Assembly (NCBI GenBank): GCA_016287875.1
Contig: JAEEXQ010000010.1
Span: forward strand, 1 to 52,925
Length of the DNA: 52,925 bases
Direction: 5' to 3'
DNA from: Bacteroidales bacterium
Lineage (GTDB): Bacteria; Bacteroidota; Bacteroidia; Bacteroidales; UBA932
The position numbers were made by a program, and so were the translations under genes. Below, piece by piece: positions 40,918 to 49,091 of the stretch (the stretch's first letter is position 1; each line of letters begins with the position of its first letter). The notes under the pieces are model-generated. The model was not told the DNA's origin. It was given only the letters and a program-made list of their open reading frames with translations, and did not search any database.

Positions 40918-40933
40918 CGCGATAATATAATTT

Positions 40934-41656
40934 ATGGGAATTATGCTCTTTACTTTACTTCAGGCCGACGTGCTCGATGCCGTGCAGGCCTCACCGGTTC
41001 CGCAGGAGATGTCTTATTCGCTCATTGACATGGCAATGAAGGGCGGATGGCTTATGGCAGTCCTCCTGCTCCTTTCCGTCATCGCGATTTACATCTTCGG
41101 CAAAAAGCTTGTCCAGATCGGACGCGCATCCAAGGTCGACAACAACTTCATCGACGATATCCGCGACTATATCCACGACGGCAAGACCAAATCCGCCATC
41201 ACTCTCTGCAGCAAATACGACAACCCTACCGCACGCCTGGTGGAGAAGGGTCTCGAGCGCATCGGCAGGCCGCTGAGCGACATCCAGACCGCTGTCGAGA
41301 ATACCGGCAACCTTGAGGTGGCCCGTCTCGAGAAGGGGCTTCCCTTCCTCGCCGCCATCGCCGGAGGTGCTCCTATGATCGGATTCCTCGGAACCGTTAT
41401 GGGTATGGTGAGAGCCTTCTTCAATATGGCCAACGCCGGCAACAACATCGACATCACCCTCCTCTCCGGAGGTATCTACGAAGCAATGATCACCACCGTC
41501 GGCGGTCTTATCGTCGGTATCCTCGCATACTTCGGATACAACTACCTCACCTCCCGTATTTCCGATGTAGTGTTCACGATGGAGAACGCCACCATCGGAT
41601 TCATGGATGTGCTGAACGACCCCGAATCCGCCGCTATCGTAAAACCTGAAGAGTAA
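40934..41656 (+). CDS. exbB: MotA/TolQ/ExbB proton channel protein
   Basis: This 240-residue protein has three membrane segments (about 35-55, 135-160 and 180-205) and the family motif GAPMIGFLGTVMGMVRAF. With ExbD it forms the proton-driven motor energising TonB-dependent import. It starts the plus-strand run ExbB-ExbD-TonB and its TAA overlaps the exbD ATG by one base. A Tol-system role (TolQ) is an alternative, less likely given the TonB gene that follows. Confidence 0.9.
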   Translation: MGIMLFTLLQADVLDAVQASPVPQEMSYSLIDMAMKGGWLMAVLLLLSVIAIYIFGKKLVQIGRASKVDNNFIDDIRDYIHDGKTKSAITLCSKYDNPTARLVEKGLERIGRPLSDIQTAVENTGNLEVARLEKGLPFLAAIAGGAPMIGFLGTVMGMVRAFFNMANAGNNIDITLLSGGIYEAMITTVGGLIVGILAYFGYNYLTSRISDVVFTMENATIGFMDVLNDPESAAIVKPEE

Positions 41657-42069
41657 TGGCAATCAAGAGAACTACCAGGGCTGACGCTTCGTTCTCGATG
41701 TCGAGCATGACCGACATCGTGTTCCTGCTGCTCATCTTCTTCCTGGTGACATCCACCCTCATCAACCCCAACGCCCTCAAGCTCCTGCTCCCCAAGAGCA
41801 CCGGCCAGGTGAGCGCCAAGCCCACCGTCAGCGTAAGCATCAAGGACTGGGGAGAAGGGACCTACACCTACCATATCAACGGCAACGAGCTTGCCGAGAA
41901 TGGTATCGAGCAGGTGGAAGATGACCTCGTGGGGCTTCTCCAGAATGAAGAAGATCCTACCTTCAGCATCTATTCCGACGAGAGCGTTCCCATAGGCGAG
42001 ATCGTCCAGGTGATGAACATCGCCAAGCGCAATCATTACAAAGTAATACTCGCAACCCAGGCGGAATAA
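41656..42069 (+). CDS. exbD: ExbD/TolR biopolymer transport protein
   Basis: This 137-residue protein has a short cytoplasmic start, one membrane segment with the essential aspartate region (SSMTDIVFLLLIFFLVTSTL), and a periplasmic domain ending YKVILATQAE. It is the partner of ExbB. The stop is one base from the ATG of the TonB gene. Confidence 0.92.
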   Translation: MAIKRTTRADASFSMSSMTDIVFLLLIFFLVTSTLINPNALKLLLPKSTGQVSAKPTVSVSIKDWGEGTYTYHINGNELAENGIEQVEDDLVGLLQNEEDPTFSIYSDESVPIGEIVQVMNIAKRNHYKVILATQAE

Positions 42070-42070
42070 A

Positions 42071-42853
42071 ATGAAAGAGTACCTCCGCGAAAGAAAGAGA
42101 ACCGAAGACAGGTCGAAGATAAGCGGCATCACCCTCACGGTGCTGCTGCACGCTGCGGCCATCTGCCTCATTTCCTTCTCGGGGCTCAAATATATCTATC
42201 CCCCTCCCGAAGAGACATCCTTCCTTATCGACTATGCCGAAGAGGAAGAGGTCCAGGTAAAACCCGTCTTCGGGCGTGAGCCCCAGGGCGAGGACGTGGA
42301 TAAGGAGAAAGACGTGGAGCTTGTGCAGAGGAGCCAGTCCCCCAACGAGAGCGTGGCGCAGAATCTGACGCCCGCCACCAAGCCGGATGACTTCGGCGAC
42401 GTTCAGACTCCGGAACCTCCCAGGGAGGAAGAACCCAAGCTCGACCCCAGGGCGAGCTTCCCCGGAATGGCCAAGAAGGATACCACCCTCACCGCGCCCC
42501 ATAACGCCAAGGAGGCCTCTTCCGAGTTCCGGGCCGGGCAGCCCACGGGCAATACCGCGACCGCCAAGGCCGACGGCACCCCCAACGCCCACGTGGAAGG
42601 CCGCAAGGTAAACAAATCCACCCTTGTGAAACCGGCTTACGACGTGCAGGAGAGCGGCAGGATAGTAATGAGGATATGGGTGGACAACTACGGCAACGTG
42701 AAGAAGGCCATAGTGGGAGACGGCACCACGATTTCCAGCACTAAACTGATCGCGGAGGCACGCGCCGCTGCGATGAAAGCTCATTTTGACCAGAAAATCG
42801 ACGCCCCTGCGATGCAGGAAGGCACGATAACATACATTTTTAATTTACAATAA
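42071..42853 (+). CDS. tonB: TonB family energy transducer
   Basis: This 260-residue protein has a single membrane anchor at about residues 18-37 (ISGITLTVLLHAAAICLISF), a Pro/Glu-rich periplasmic linker (VQTPEPPREEEPKLDP), and a C-terminal region (ESGRIVMRIWVDNYGNVKKA) matching the TonB C-terminal fold. It would couple the ExbBD motor to receptors such as the one at 36807. The linker is long and of low complexity. Confidence 0.88.
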   Translation: MKEYLRERKRTEDRSKISGITLTVLLHAAAICLISFSGLKYIYPPPEETSFLIDYAEEEEVQVKPVFGREPQGEDVDKEKDVELVQRSQSPNESVAQNLTPATKPDDFGDVQTPEPPREEEPKLDPRASFPGMAKKDTTLTAPHNAKEASSEFRAGQPTGNTATAKADGTPNAHVEGRKVNKSTLVKPAYDVQESGRIVMRIWVDNYGNVKKAIVGDGTTISSTKLIAEARAAAMKAHFDQKIDAPAMQEGTITYIFNLQ

Positions 42854-42910
42854 CATTTCAAGAGCGCAGAAAGGCGACGTGAGTCGCGGCTGCGTAAAAC
42901 TTCAAAACAA

Positions 42911-44179
42911 ATGACAGAATTTAGTAAAGATGGCCGCAAGCTCAGGCCGAGAAGGTCGGCTTCGGCACAAACAGCAAAGCCCGCGTACAGCACGACGGAC
43001 AGAGATGATCATCGCCAGTATGGCGAACGCAAACAGTATGGCGACCGCAAGCCCTACGGCGAAGGCAGATCCTTCGGCGAGCGCAAGCAGTATGGCGAGC
43101 ACAAGCCTTACGGTGAGCGCAAGGCATATGGTGATCACAAGCCCTACGGCGAACGCAAGGCTTATGGCGAACACAAATCCTACGGGGACCACAAACCGTA
43201 CGGAGAACGTAAATCTTATGGCGATCGCAAGCCTTACGGCGAAGGCAGACCCTTCGGCGAGCGTAAGCAGTATGGCGAGCGCAAACAGTACGGAGACCGC
43301 AAGCAGTTCGGCGAACGCAAGAGCTACGGCGACCGTAAACCAATGAACAGGCAGCCCAGGAACAACCCCAACAAGGCAGCCAACGAAGGCATAAACCGCA
43401 TGATTGCCGCCAGCCCCAAGGCACAATTCTCCGATTTCGATGCGATCAACACCGGAATCAAGGAGGAAATCCGCCTCAACAAGTTCATCGCGAACTCCGG
43501 AGTATGCTCCCGTCGCGAGGCTGACACTATGATCCAGGCCGGCGTAGTTACCGTAAACGGTGAAGTCGTCACCGAACTCGGAACCAAGGTCAACGTGCTC
43601 AACGATGTCGTCAAGTTCAACGGCGAGACCCTCAAGGGCGAAGCGAAAGTCTATATCGTGATGAACAAGCCGCGCGGCTATGTCACCACCGCCAGCGACC
43701 CTCACGCCGACAAGACCGTGATGGACCTGCTCAAGAACTGCCCCAACAGGGTGTATCCCGTGGGCCGTCTGGACAAGGCTACCACCGGCGTGCTGATGTT
43801 CACCAATGACGGCGAGATATCCGAACGCCTCACCCATCCTTCCTACGACAAGAAGAAAATCTATCAGGTCGTCCTCAACAAGCCTCTGACCGACGAAGCC
43901 CGGGCCCAGATACTTGCCGGTATCGAGCTCAGTGACGGCGTGATCGTGGCGGACGCCCTGGAATTCATAGATCCCGACGACAAGCGCAAGCTCGGCATCG
44001 AGATCCACTCCGGCAAGAACCGCATCGTGCGCCGCATCTTCGAAGCCGTCGGCTGCGAAGTCCGCACCCTCGACCGCGTCTATTTCGCAGGCCTCACCAA
44101 GAAGGGCCTGAAGAAGGGCGAATGGCGTTATCTTACCGAAGGAGAAGTGAACATCCTTAAAATGGGAGCGTACGTATAA
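42911..44179 (+). CDS. RluB/RsuA-type pseudouridine synthase with a hexapeptide-repeat N-terminus
   Basis: This 422-residue protein has a catalytic part of normal build: an S4 RNA-binding domain (IRLNKFIANSGVCSRREADT, AGVVTVNGEVV) and the RsuA-family catalytic motif GRLDKATTGVL with the active Asp. Before it lie about 175 extra residues, of which 37-144 are 18 copies of a hexapeptide of the type YG(E/D)(R/H)K(P/Q/A/S), encoded by 43019-43342. The repeat is strongly basic and likely disordered, perhaps an RNA- or ribosome-binding tail. Target is 23S or 16S rRNA. The stop overlaps the era start by one base. Confidence 0.9.
   Translation: MTEFSKDGRKLRPRRSASAQTAKPAYSTTDRDDHRQYGERKQYGDRKPYGEGRSFGERKQYGEHKPYGERKAYGDHKPYGERKAYGEHKSYGDHKPYGERKSYGDRKPYGEGRPFGERKQYGERKQYGDRKQFGERKSYGDRKPMNRQPRNNPNKAANEGINRMIAASPKAQFSDFDAINTGIKEEIRLNKFIANSGVCSRREADTMIQAGVVTVNGEVVTELGTKVNVLNDVVKFNGETLKGEAKVYIVMNKPRGYVTTASDPHADKTVMDLLKNCPNRVYPVGRLDKATTGVLMFTNDGEISERLTHPSYDKKKIYQVVLNKPLTDEARAQILAGIELSDGVIVADALEFIDPDDKRKLGIEIHSGKNRIVRRIFEAVGCEVRTLDRVYFAGLTKKGLKKGEWRYLTEGEVNILKMGAYV
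43019..43342. repeat. 18-bp coding repeat array (18 units)
   Basis: Eighteen 18-bp units encode the YGERKP-type hexapeptides of the pseudouridine synthase. Units vary at the third, fourth and sixth residues. The pattern YGDRKP-YGEG-FGERKQ recurs near both ends, suggesting block duplication. Confidence 0.9.
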
Positions 44180-45060
44180 TGGCGCACAAATCGGGATTCG
44201 TCAACATAATAGGCAACCCCAACGTGGGTAAATCCACGCTGATGAACGCGATGGTGGGCGAGAAGCTGTGCATTGTCACCGCAAAGGCACAGACCACCCG
44301 CCACCGCATTATGGGGATAGTGAACGGGGAGGACTTCCAGATAGTCTACTCCGATACTCCCGGCATACTCAAGCCCGTCTATAGGCTCCAGCAGAATATG
44401 ATGAACTTCGTCGATACCGCAATAGGCGACGCCGACATCATACTCTATGTAACGGACACCGTGGAAAAGGCGGACAAGAATATGGAGTACGTGGACAAGC
44501 TGTCCAAGCTCCAGTGCCCGGTGATCATCGTCATCAACAAGATAGACGTCAGCAGCCAGGAGAAGGTCCGGGAGCTGATGGCGTGGTGGCAGGAGAAGGT
44601 CCCCGCCGCCCTGGTGATCCCCGCATCCGCCCAGGAGAAGTTCAACGTGGAAGCCATTATGGACGCCGTAGTGGAACGCCTGCCCGAATCCCCCGCCTGG
44701 TACGACAAAGACACCTTCACCGACCGCAACCTGCGCTTCTTCGCCTCGGAGATAATCCGCGAGAAGATCCTGCTGAACTACAAGGACGAGATTCCTTACA
44801 GCTGCCAGGTGGAGATAGAGTCTTTCAAGGAGGGAGAGGACCGCTACGACATAGGGGCCATCATCTACGTGATGCGCGATTCCCAGAAAGGCATCCTGAT
44901 CGGAAAGGGTGGCTCCGCCCTCAAGAGGACGGGCACCGCCGCCAGGATTGAGATGGAAGATTTCTTCCAGAAAAAGGTATTCCTGCAATTGTTGGTCAAG
45001 GTAGATCCGGACTGGAGGGAAAGCCGCAAGGAATTGCGGAAGTTCGGGTACGAAGACTAA
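44179..45060 (+). CDS. era: GTPase Era
   Basis: This 293-residue protein has the GTPase motifs G1 GNPNVGKST, G3 DTPG and G4 NKID, and the C-terminal KH RNA-binding domain (IGKGGSALKRTGTAARIEME, QLLVKVDPDWRE). Era binds the 3' end of 16S rRNA and is needed for small subunit assembly. It is translationally coupled to the pseudouridine synthase upstream, another rRNA gene. The chromosome-maintenance gene parC follows 4 bp later. Confidence 0.96.
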   Translation: MAHKSGFVNIIGNPNVGKSTLMNAMVGEKLCIVTAKAQTTRHRIMGIVNGEDFQIVYSDTPGILKPVYRLQQNMMNFVDTAIGDADIILYVTDTVEKADKNMEYVDKLSKLQCPVIIVINKIDVSSQEKVRELMAWWQEKVPAALVIPASAQEKFNVEAIMDAVVERLPESPAWYDKDTFTDRNLRFFASEIIREKILLNYKDEIPYSCQVEIESFKEGEDRYDIGAIIYVMRDSQKGILIGKGGSALKRTGTAARIEMEDFFQKKVFLQLLVKVDPDWRESRKELRKFGYED

Positions 45061-45064
45061 TCGA

Positions 45065-47791
45065 ATGACTATGAGCGAAGACTACGAAGATATTCAGAAT
45101 GAAGAGATCGCCGATCAGGTCGGCGATGACGTGGAGCTGAACGGCGATGACGTGGAGCTGAGCGGCGAGGAACAGGCCAGCGGCAAGTTCAACCGCCTGC
45201 TGGACAGCGACAGCCGCAAGTACAAACTGTCCGGAATGTTCAAGGACTGGTTCCTGGATTACTCGTCATACGTAATCCTGGAGCGTGCCGTGCCGCATAT
45301 CGTGGATGGTCTCAAGCCCGTCCAGAGGCGCGTGCTGCACGCGATGTACAAAATGGACGACGGCAACTACACCAAGGTGGCGAACATCGTCGGCCAGGCG
45401 ATGCAGTACCATCCCCACGGTGACCAGTCCATCCTGGGCGCCCTCGTGCAGCTCGGCCAGAAGAACCTGACCGTGGACTGCCAGGGTAACTGGGGTAACA
45501 TCCTTACAGGAGATTCCAACGCCGCCCCCCGATACATCGAGGCGCGTCTCAGCAAGTTCGCAAAGGAAGTCGTCTTCGACCCCGAGATCACCAACTGGAT
45601 GAACTCCTACGACGGCCGCAACCAGGAGCCTACCGAGCTCCCGGTGCGTTTCCCTCTGCTGCTCGCCCAGGGAACCGAAGGCATCGCCGTGGGTATGGCA
45701 TCGAAGATACTCCCCCATAACTTCAACGAACTGCTGGATGCTTCGGTGAAGATACTCCAGGGCAAGCCCTATGAGATCTACCCCGACTTCCCTACCGGGG
45801 GCTTCGCCGACTGCAGCAAGTACAACCAGGGCAAACGCGGCGGCACCGTCAAGGTGCGCGCCCGCATCGACAAGCTCGACAAGAATACCATCGCAATCAC
45901 CGAGATTCCCTACGGGAAGACCACCCACATCCTCATAGATTCCATTCTCAAGGCCAAGGACAAGGGTAAGATCAAGATCAAGAAGATAGAGGATATGACC
46001 ACCGACAAGGTGAACATCATCATCCATCTTCCCAACGATGTCTCCCCCGACAAGACCATCGACGCCCTCTACGCATTCACCGACTGCGAGGCCAACATAG
46101 CCCCGAACGCCTGCGTGATCGTGGACAACAAGCCGCAGTTCCTGACGGTCGATGACATACTCGAATACGACACCTTCCATACCCGCGACCTTCTCGAGCG
46201 CCAGCTGCGCATACGCCTCGCAAAGCTCGAGGACGACTGGCACTACTCCAGCCTGGAGCGCATCTTCTTCGAGAACCGCATCTACAAGATACTCGAGCAG
46301 GACCAGAAGACCTGGGAGGACCAGCTGCAGGATATCTTCGAGAAGATGAAGGAGTATCAGGATATGCTCCGCCGCGAGATATTGATGGAGGATATCCACC
46401 GCCTGGTGGACAAGCCGGTGCGCAAGATATCCAAGTTCGACACCAAGGCCATGGACGAGAAGATCGCCTCGCTCGAAGAGCAGATGAAGGCCGTGCAGTC
46501 GGACATCGACAACATCACCGACTACACCATAGAGTGGTTCAAGGAGCTCAAGCGCAAATACGGCAAGGATTTCCCCCGCCTCACGGAGCTCACCGGCTTC
46601 GAGACCATCGCCGCCACCAAGGTCATCAACAACAACGCCAAGCTTTCCGCCAACCTTGCGGAGGGCTTCGTGGGAATTGGCCTGAAGCGCGACGACAATG
46701 CCACCTACATCTGCGACTGCTCCGACCTTTCCGAGATAATCGTCATAGGCAAGGACGGCAAGTACCGCATCACCAAGGTGGAGGACAAGGCCTTCTTCGG
46801 CAAGGACCTGCTCTATGTAGGAGTATTCAACCGCGGGGACGCCAGGACCATCTACAACGTGATCTACCGCGAAGGCAAGACCTCGGTCTATTACGCCAAG
46901 CGCTTCGCCATCACCTCGATCACCCGCGACAAGGAATATGACATCACCACCGGTGCCGCCGGTTCCCAGATAATGTGGTTCAGCGCCAACCATAACGGCG
47001 AGGCCGAAGCCGTGCGCATAGCCCTCAGGCCCAAACCGAAACTCAAGAAGACCAGCCTGGAGTACGACTTCGCCCAGCTGGCCATCAAGAGCAAGACCGC
47101 GCGAGGCAACCTGGTCACCAAGAACGCCATCGCCCGCATCACTCTCAAGAGCAAGGGCGTATCTACCATAGCAGGCAAGGATATCTGGTACGACGCCGAT
47201 ATCCAGAAACTCAACGAGGACGGACGCGGGCAGTATCTCGGCCAGTTCGAGGGCGAGGACAAGGTGCTCGCGGTGTTCAAGAACGGCACCTTCTACACCA
47301 CCTCCTTCGATCTTGTGAACAAGTATCAGGGAGATGTGCTCAGCATCTGCAAGTTCGATCCGAACCTCACCTACACCGCCCTCTACTACGACGGTGCCTC
47401 CAAGACCTTCTATGTGAAGCGCTTCTCCTTCGTGGAGAGCGACAACTCCCCTCTTTCCTTCATCTCGGATTCTCCCAAGTCCTACCTGGTGGACCTGAGC
47501 TGCGACAAGCATCCTCAGTACAAGTGCATCTTCGGCGGCAAGTCCGCCCATAAGGAGCCTGAGCTGATCGATGCGGAGGAGTGGATAGGCAAGAAGGGTT
47601 ATTCCGCCAAGGGCAAGAAGTGCCACGACCGTGAGACGGTGAAGAAGGTGGAGTTTGCGGAGCCGCTGGTGAAGGAGGAGCCCGAGGAGAGTGAGCCTGT
47701 GGATCTCGAGCCGGTGGAGATAGTGCTGCCGGATGAGGATCTGAGCCTTCCTGTCGGAGAGATAGTGCTTGAAGAGCCCACTTTGTTCTGA
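45065..47791 (+). CDS. parC: DNA topoisomerase IV subunit A
   Basis: This 908-residue protein has the type IIA topoisomerase A-subunit features: YVILERAVPHIVDGLKPVQR, the YHPHGDQSILGALV quinolone-region loop, and the catalytic tyrosine in AAPRYIEARLS. A coiled-coil tower (about residues 410-490) and beta-pinwheel repeats follow, ending in an acidic tail (EEPEESEPVDLEPVEIV). It could be mistaken for GyrA, but the degenerate C-terminal repeats and lack of a clear GyrA box favour ParC. A second in-frame ATG lies at 45071. The stop overlaps aroK by one base. Confidence 0.88.
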   Translation: MTMSEDYEDIQNEEIADQVGDDVELNGDDVELSGEEQASGKFNRLLDSDSRKYKLSGMFKDWFLDYSSYVILERAVPHIVDGLKPVQRRVLHAMYKMDDGNYTKVANIVGQAMQYHPHGDQSILGALVQLGQKNLTVDCQGNWGNILTGDSNAAPRYIEARLSKFAKEVVFDPEITNWMNSYDGRNQEPTELPVRFPLLLAQGTEGIAVGMASKILPHNFNELLDASVKILQGKPYEIYPDFPTGGFADCSKYNQGKRGGTVKVRARIDKLDKNTIAITEIPYGKTTHILIDSILKAKDKGKIKIKKIEDMTTDKVNIIIHLPNDVSPDKTIDALYAFTDCEANIAPNACVIVDNKPQFLTVDDILEYDTFHTRDLLERQLRIRLAKLEDDWHYSSLERIFFENRIYKILEQDQKTWEDQLQDIFEKMKEYQDMLRREILMEDIHRLVDKPVRKISKFDTKAMDEKIASLEEQMKAVQSDIDNITDYTIEWFKELKRKYGKDFPRLTELTGFETIAATKVINNNAKLSANLAEGFVGIGLKRDDNATYICDCSDLSEIIVIGKDGKYRITKVEDKAFFGKDLLYVGVFNRGDARTIYNVIYREGKTSVYYAKRFAITSITRDKEYDITTGAAGSQIMWFSANHNGEAEAVRIALRPKPKLKKTSLEYDFAQLAIKSKTARGNLVTKNAIARITLKSKGVSTIAGKDIWYDADIQKLNEDGRGQYLGQFEGEDKVLAVFKNGTFYTTSFDLVNKYQGDVLSICKFDPNLTYTALYYDGASKTFYVKRFSFVESDNSPLSFISDSPKSYLVDLSCDKHPQYKCIFGGKSAHKEPELIDAEEWIGKKGYSAKGKKCHDRETVKKVEFAEPLVKEEPEESEPVDLEPVEIVLPDEDLSLPVGEIVLEEPTLF

Positions 47792-48351
47792 TGATCTGGG
47801 TCCTGACTGGTTTTATGGGTTGCGGCAAAACGTCCATCGGGCGTCTTGCTGCTTCTCTTTCTGCCGGTCTGGAGTTTATCGATCTGGACGAGGAGATTGT
47901 AAGGCGCGAGGGGCGCAGCATTCCTGATATTTTTTCTGCGGACGGCGAAACTGTTTTCCGTAGCATCGAACGGCGTACGCTAGCAGATCTGCTGCATACA
48001 GCTGGGGAACCGTCCCTCAGGGGGAACGCCCAGCTGCAAAGCAGCATGCTGATATCGTTGGGGGGTGGGACGCTGACGGACGCGAAGAGCCGCAAGCTGG
48101 TACGCGAAAACTGCAAATGCATCTACCTGCGCGCATCACTGGAAACTCTGGCGGAGAACTTGCGGGAGGCAGGTACGGAAGGCCGCCCCATGCTGAAACT
48201 TGCCCCGGGCGAAAGCCTCGAAGACCGCATCCGGAATCTGATGGCGGAACGCAGGGAAGTCTATGAAAGCTGCGCCGACTTCATAATCGACATCGACCGT
48301 CTCGACTACCCCGCAATAGCGCAGCAAATCCTCAACTCATTCGGGCAATAA
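47791..48351 (+). CDS. aroK: Shikimate kinase
   Basis: This 186-residue P-loop kinase has Walker A GFMGCGKTSIGR, the DLDEEIVRREG shikimate-binding start, the GGGT Walker B-like loop (ISLGGGTLTDA) and a lid arginine in EGRPMLKL. It phosphorylates shikimate in aromatic amino acid synthesis. The last 20 bp overlap the convergent PIN toxin gene. Confidence 0.93.
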   Translation: MIWVLTGFMGCGKTSIGRLAASLSAGLEFIDLDEEIVRREGRSIPDIFSADGETVFRSIERRTLADLLHTAGEPSLRGNAQLQSSMLISLGGGTLTDAKSRKLVRENCKCIYLRASLETLAENLREAGTEGRPMLKLAPGESLEDRIRNLMAERREVYESCADFIIDIDRLDYPAIAQQILNSFGQ

Positions 48352-48784
48352 GGCCCTCGGGACTCAAGAGCAACGGGCCATTGTCTTCCTGCCTGGCAAG
48401 GAAGCGCCGGTCGGAGGTTACTATCACGTCGAAACCTTCGGAATCCGCCTGGATAAATTGCGCGTCGTCTTCGAAATCCCCGGTGGGATTCTTCAGCGCT
48501 TCGCGTATGGACAGTCCGTCGATCTGGATGACATTCACGAAAGACATGATGAACAGCATCACTTGGGAGAACTTACTGAATGAAAAACTGCCTTCCTTTG
48601 ATAAGACATACTGTGTATCCAGTATGCTCTGAGTCGTGATGAATGCTTCCATTTCACCATTGCACACAGCCTGAATAATCTTTCTCGAGGCCTCACGGTG
48701 CAATCTAGTGCCGGAACTGAGAACGTCCAGAATTATATTGGTATCCAGAAAGACCCTAGTCCTGGTTTTTGATGTACTTTTCAT
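48332..48784 (-). CDS. PIN-domain ribonuclease toxin
   Basis: From MKSTSKTRTRVFLDTN the protein is 150 residues, with the PIN acidic residues in FLDTNIILD, then EAFITTQSILDT and DFEDDAQFIQAD, and a VIVTSDRRFL motif near the end. PIN toxins cleave RNA when freed from their antitoxin. The start lies inside the antitoxin gene (29-bp overlap), and an ATG 24 bp farther upstream is an alternative. It overlaps aroK at the other end. Confidence 0.85.
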   Translation of the reverse strand: MKSTSKTRTRVFLDTNIILDVLSSGTRLHREASRKIIQAVCNGEMEAFITTQSILDTQYVLSKEGSFSFSKFSQVMLFIMSFVNVIQIDGLSIREALKNPTGDFEDDAQFIQADSEGFDVIVTSDRRFLARQEDNGPLLLSPEGLIARMS

Positions 48785-49034
48785 ACAAGTAAGCGTATTT
48801 AGCATCATCGTCCAGTTCTTCCTGAGTAGGTGTCGGCAATTTGAAGCATGCCATATTCAGTATTTCATCCGAAACTTTGAAGTCAGCGGGGAGTTTGGGG
48901 AATTCTGGGCCTGTGGCCTTCTCCAAGGTGTGCTCGATGAAACTGTTCACCGAACGGTTCTGGCGCTTTGCGGCCCGCTTGACGCGATTCATCAATTCAG
49001 GGCTGAGGCGGGTAATGAACTGTACTCTTTCCAT
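48756..49034 (-). CDS. Arc-type ribbon-helix-helix antitoxin
   Basis: This 92-residue protein starts with an Arc/MetJ-type DNA-binding motif (VQFITRLSPELMNRVKRAAK, NRSVNSFIEHTLEKA) and ends in a disordered-looking acidic tail (EELDDDAKYAYLYEKYIK) suited to wrapping the toxin. It should neutralise the PIN protein and repress its own promoter through the TGATATCA palindromes just upstream. Confidence 0.88.
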   Translation of the reverse strand: MERVQFITRLSPELMNRVKRAAKRQNRSVNSFIEHTLEKATGPEFPKLPADFKVSDEILNMACFKLPTPTQEELDDDAKYAYLYEKYIKNQD

Positions 49035-49048
49035 GACATCTTTTTTTG

Positions 49049-49091
49049 CAAATATAGCAAAAATGATATCATTATATAGGATTTGATATCA
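49049..49091 (-). promoter_or_regulatory. Toxin-antitoxin promoter with two TGATATCA operators
   Basis: TATATTTG (minus strand, 49049-49056) is the -7 box about 15 nt before the antitoxin ATG. The palindrome TGATATCA occurs at 49064-49071 and 49084-49091, exactly 20 bp apart or two helical turns, a layout expected for cooperative binding of ribbon-helix-helix dimers. Confidence 0.7.

Larger units (their letters stand above)
39354..40933. repeat. Gene-free hairpin-repeat block, arm B
   Basis: No credible gene is seen in these 1.6 kb. It is the inverted counterpart of 1495-3413: the order here is GGGCAAGGTC palindromes (39504-39849), a C/A-rich CACCCACC stretch near 40014-40040, the 17-bp hairpin (40106-40143), the 102-bp compound element (40276-40377), and the GAAAACAAATCG hairpin (40740-40778). 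Over about 126 bp next to the compound element the two arms differ at roughly nine positions by hand alignment. Specific to this arm are the GTTCCTGGTCTG cluster at 39606-39720 and the GTCCC hairpins at 39891-39970. Confidence 0.85.

Noticed and set aside
45266..47626. 786-codon open frame antisense to parC
   Set aside because: A shadow of a GC-rich coding strand; the opposite strand encodes an unmistakable topoisomerase and this frame has no recognisable domain.
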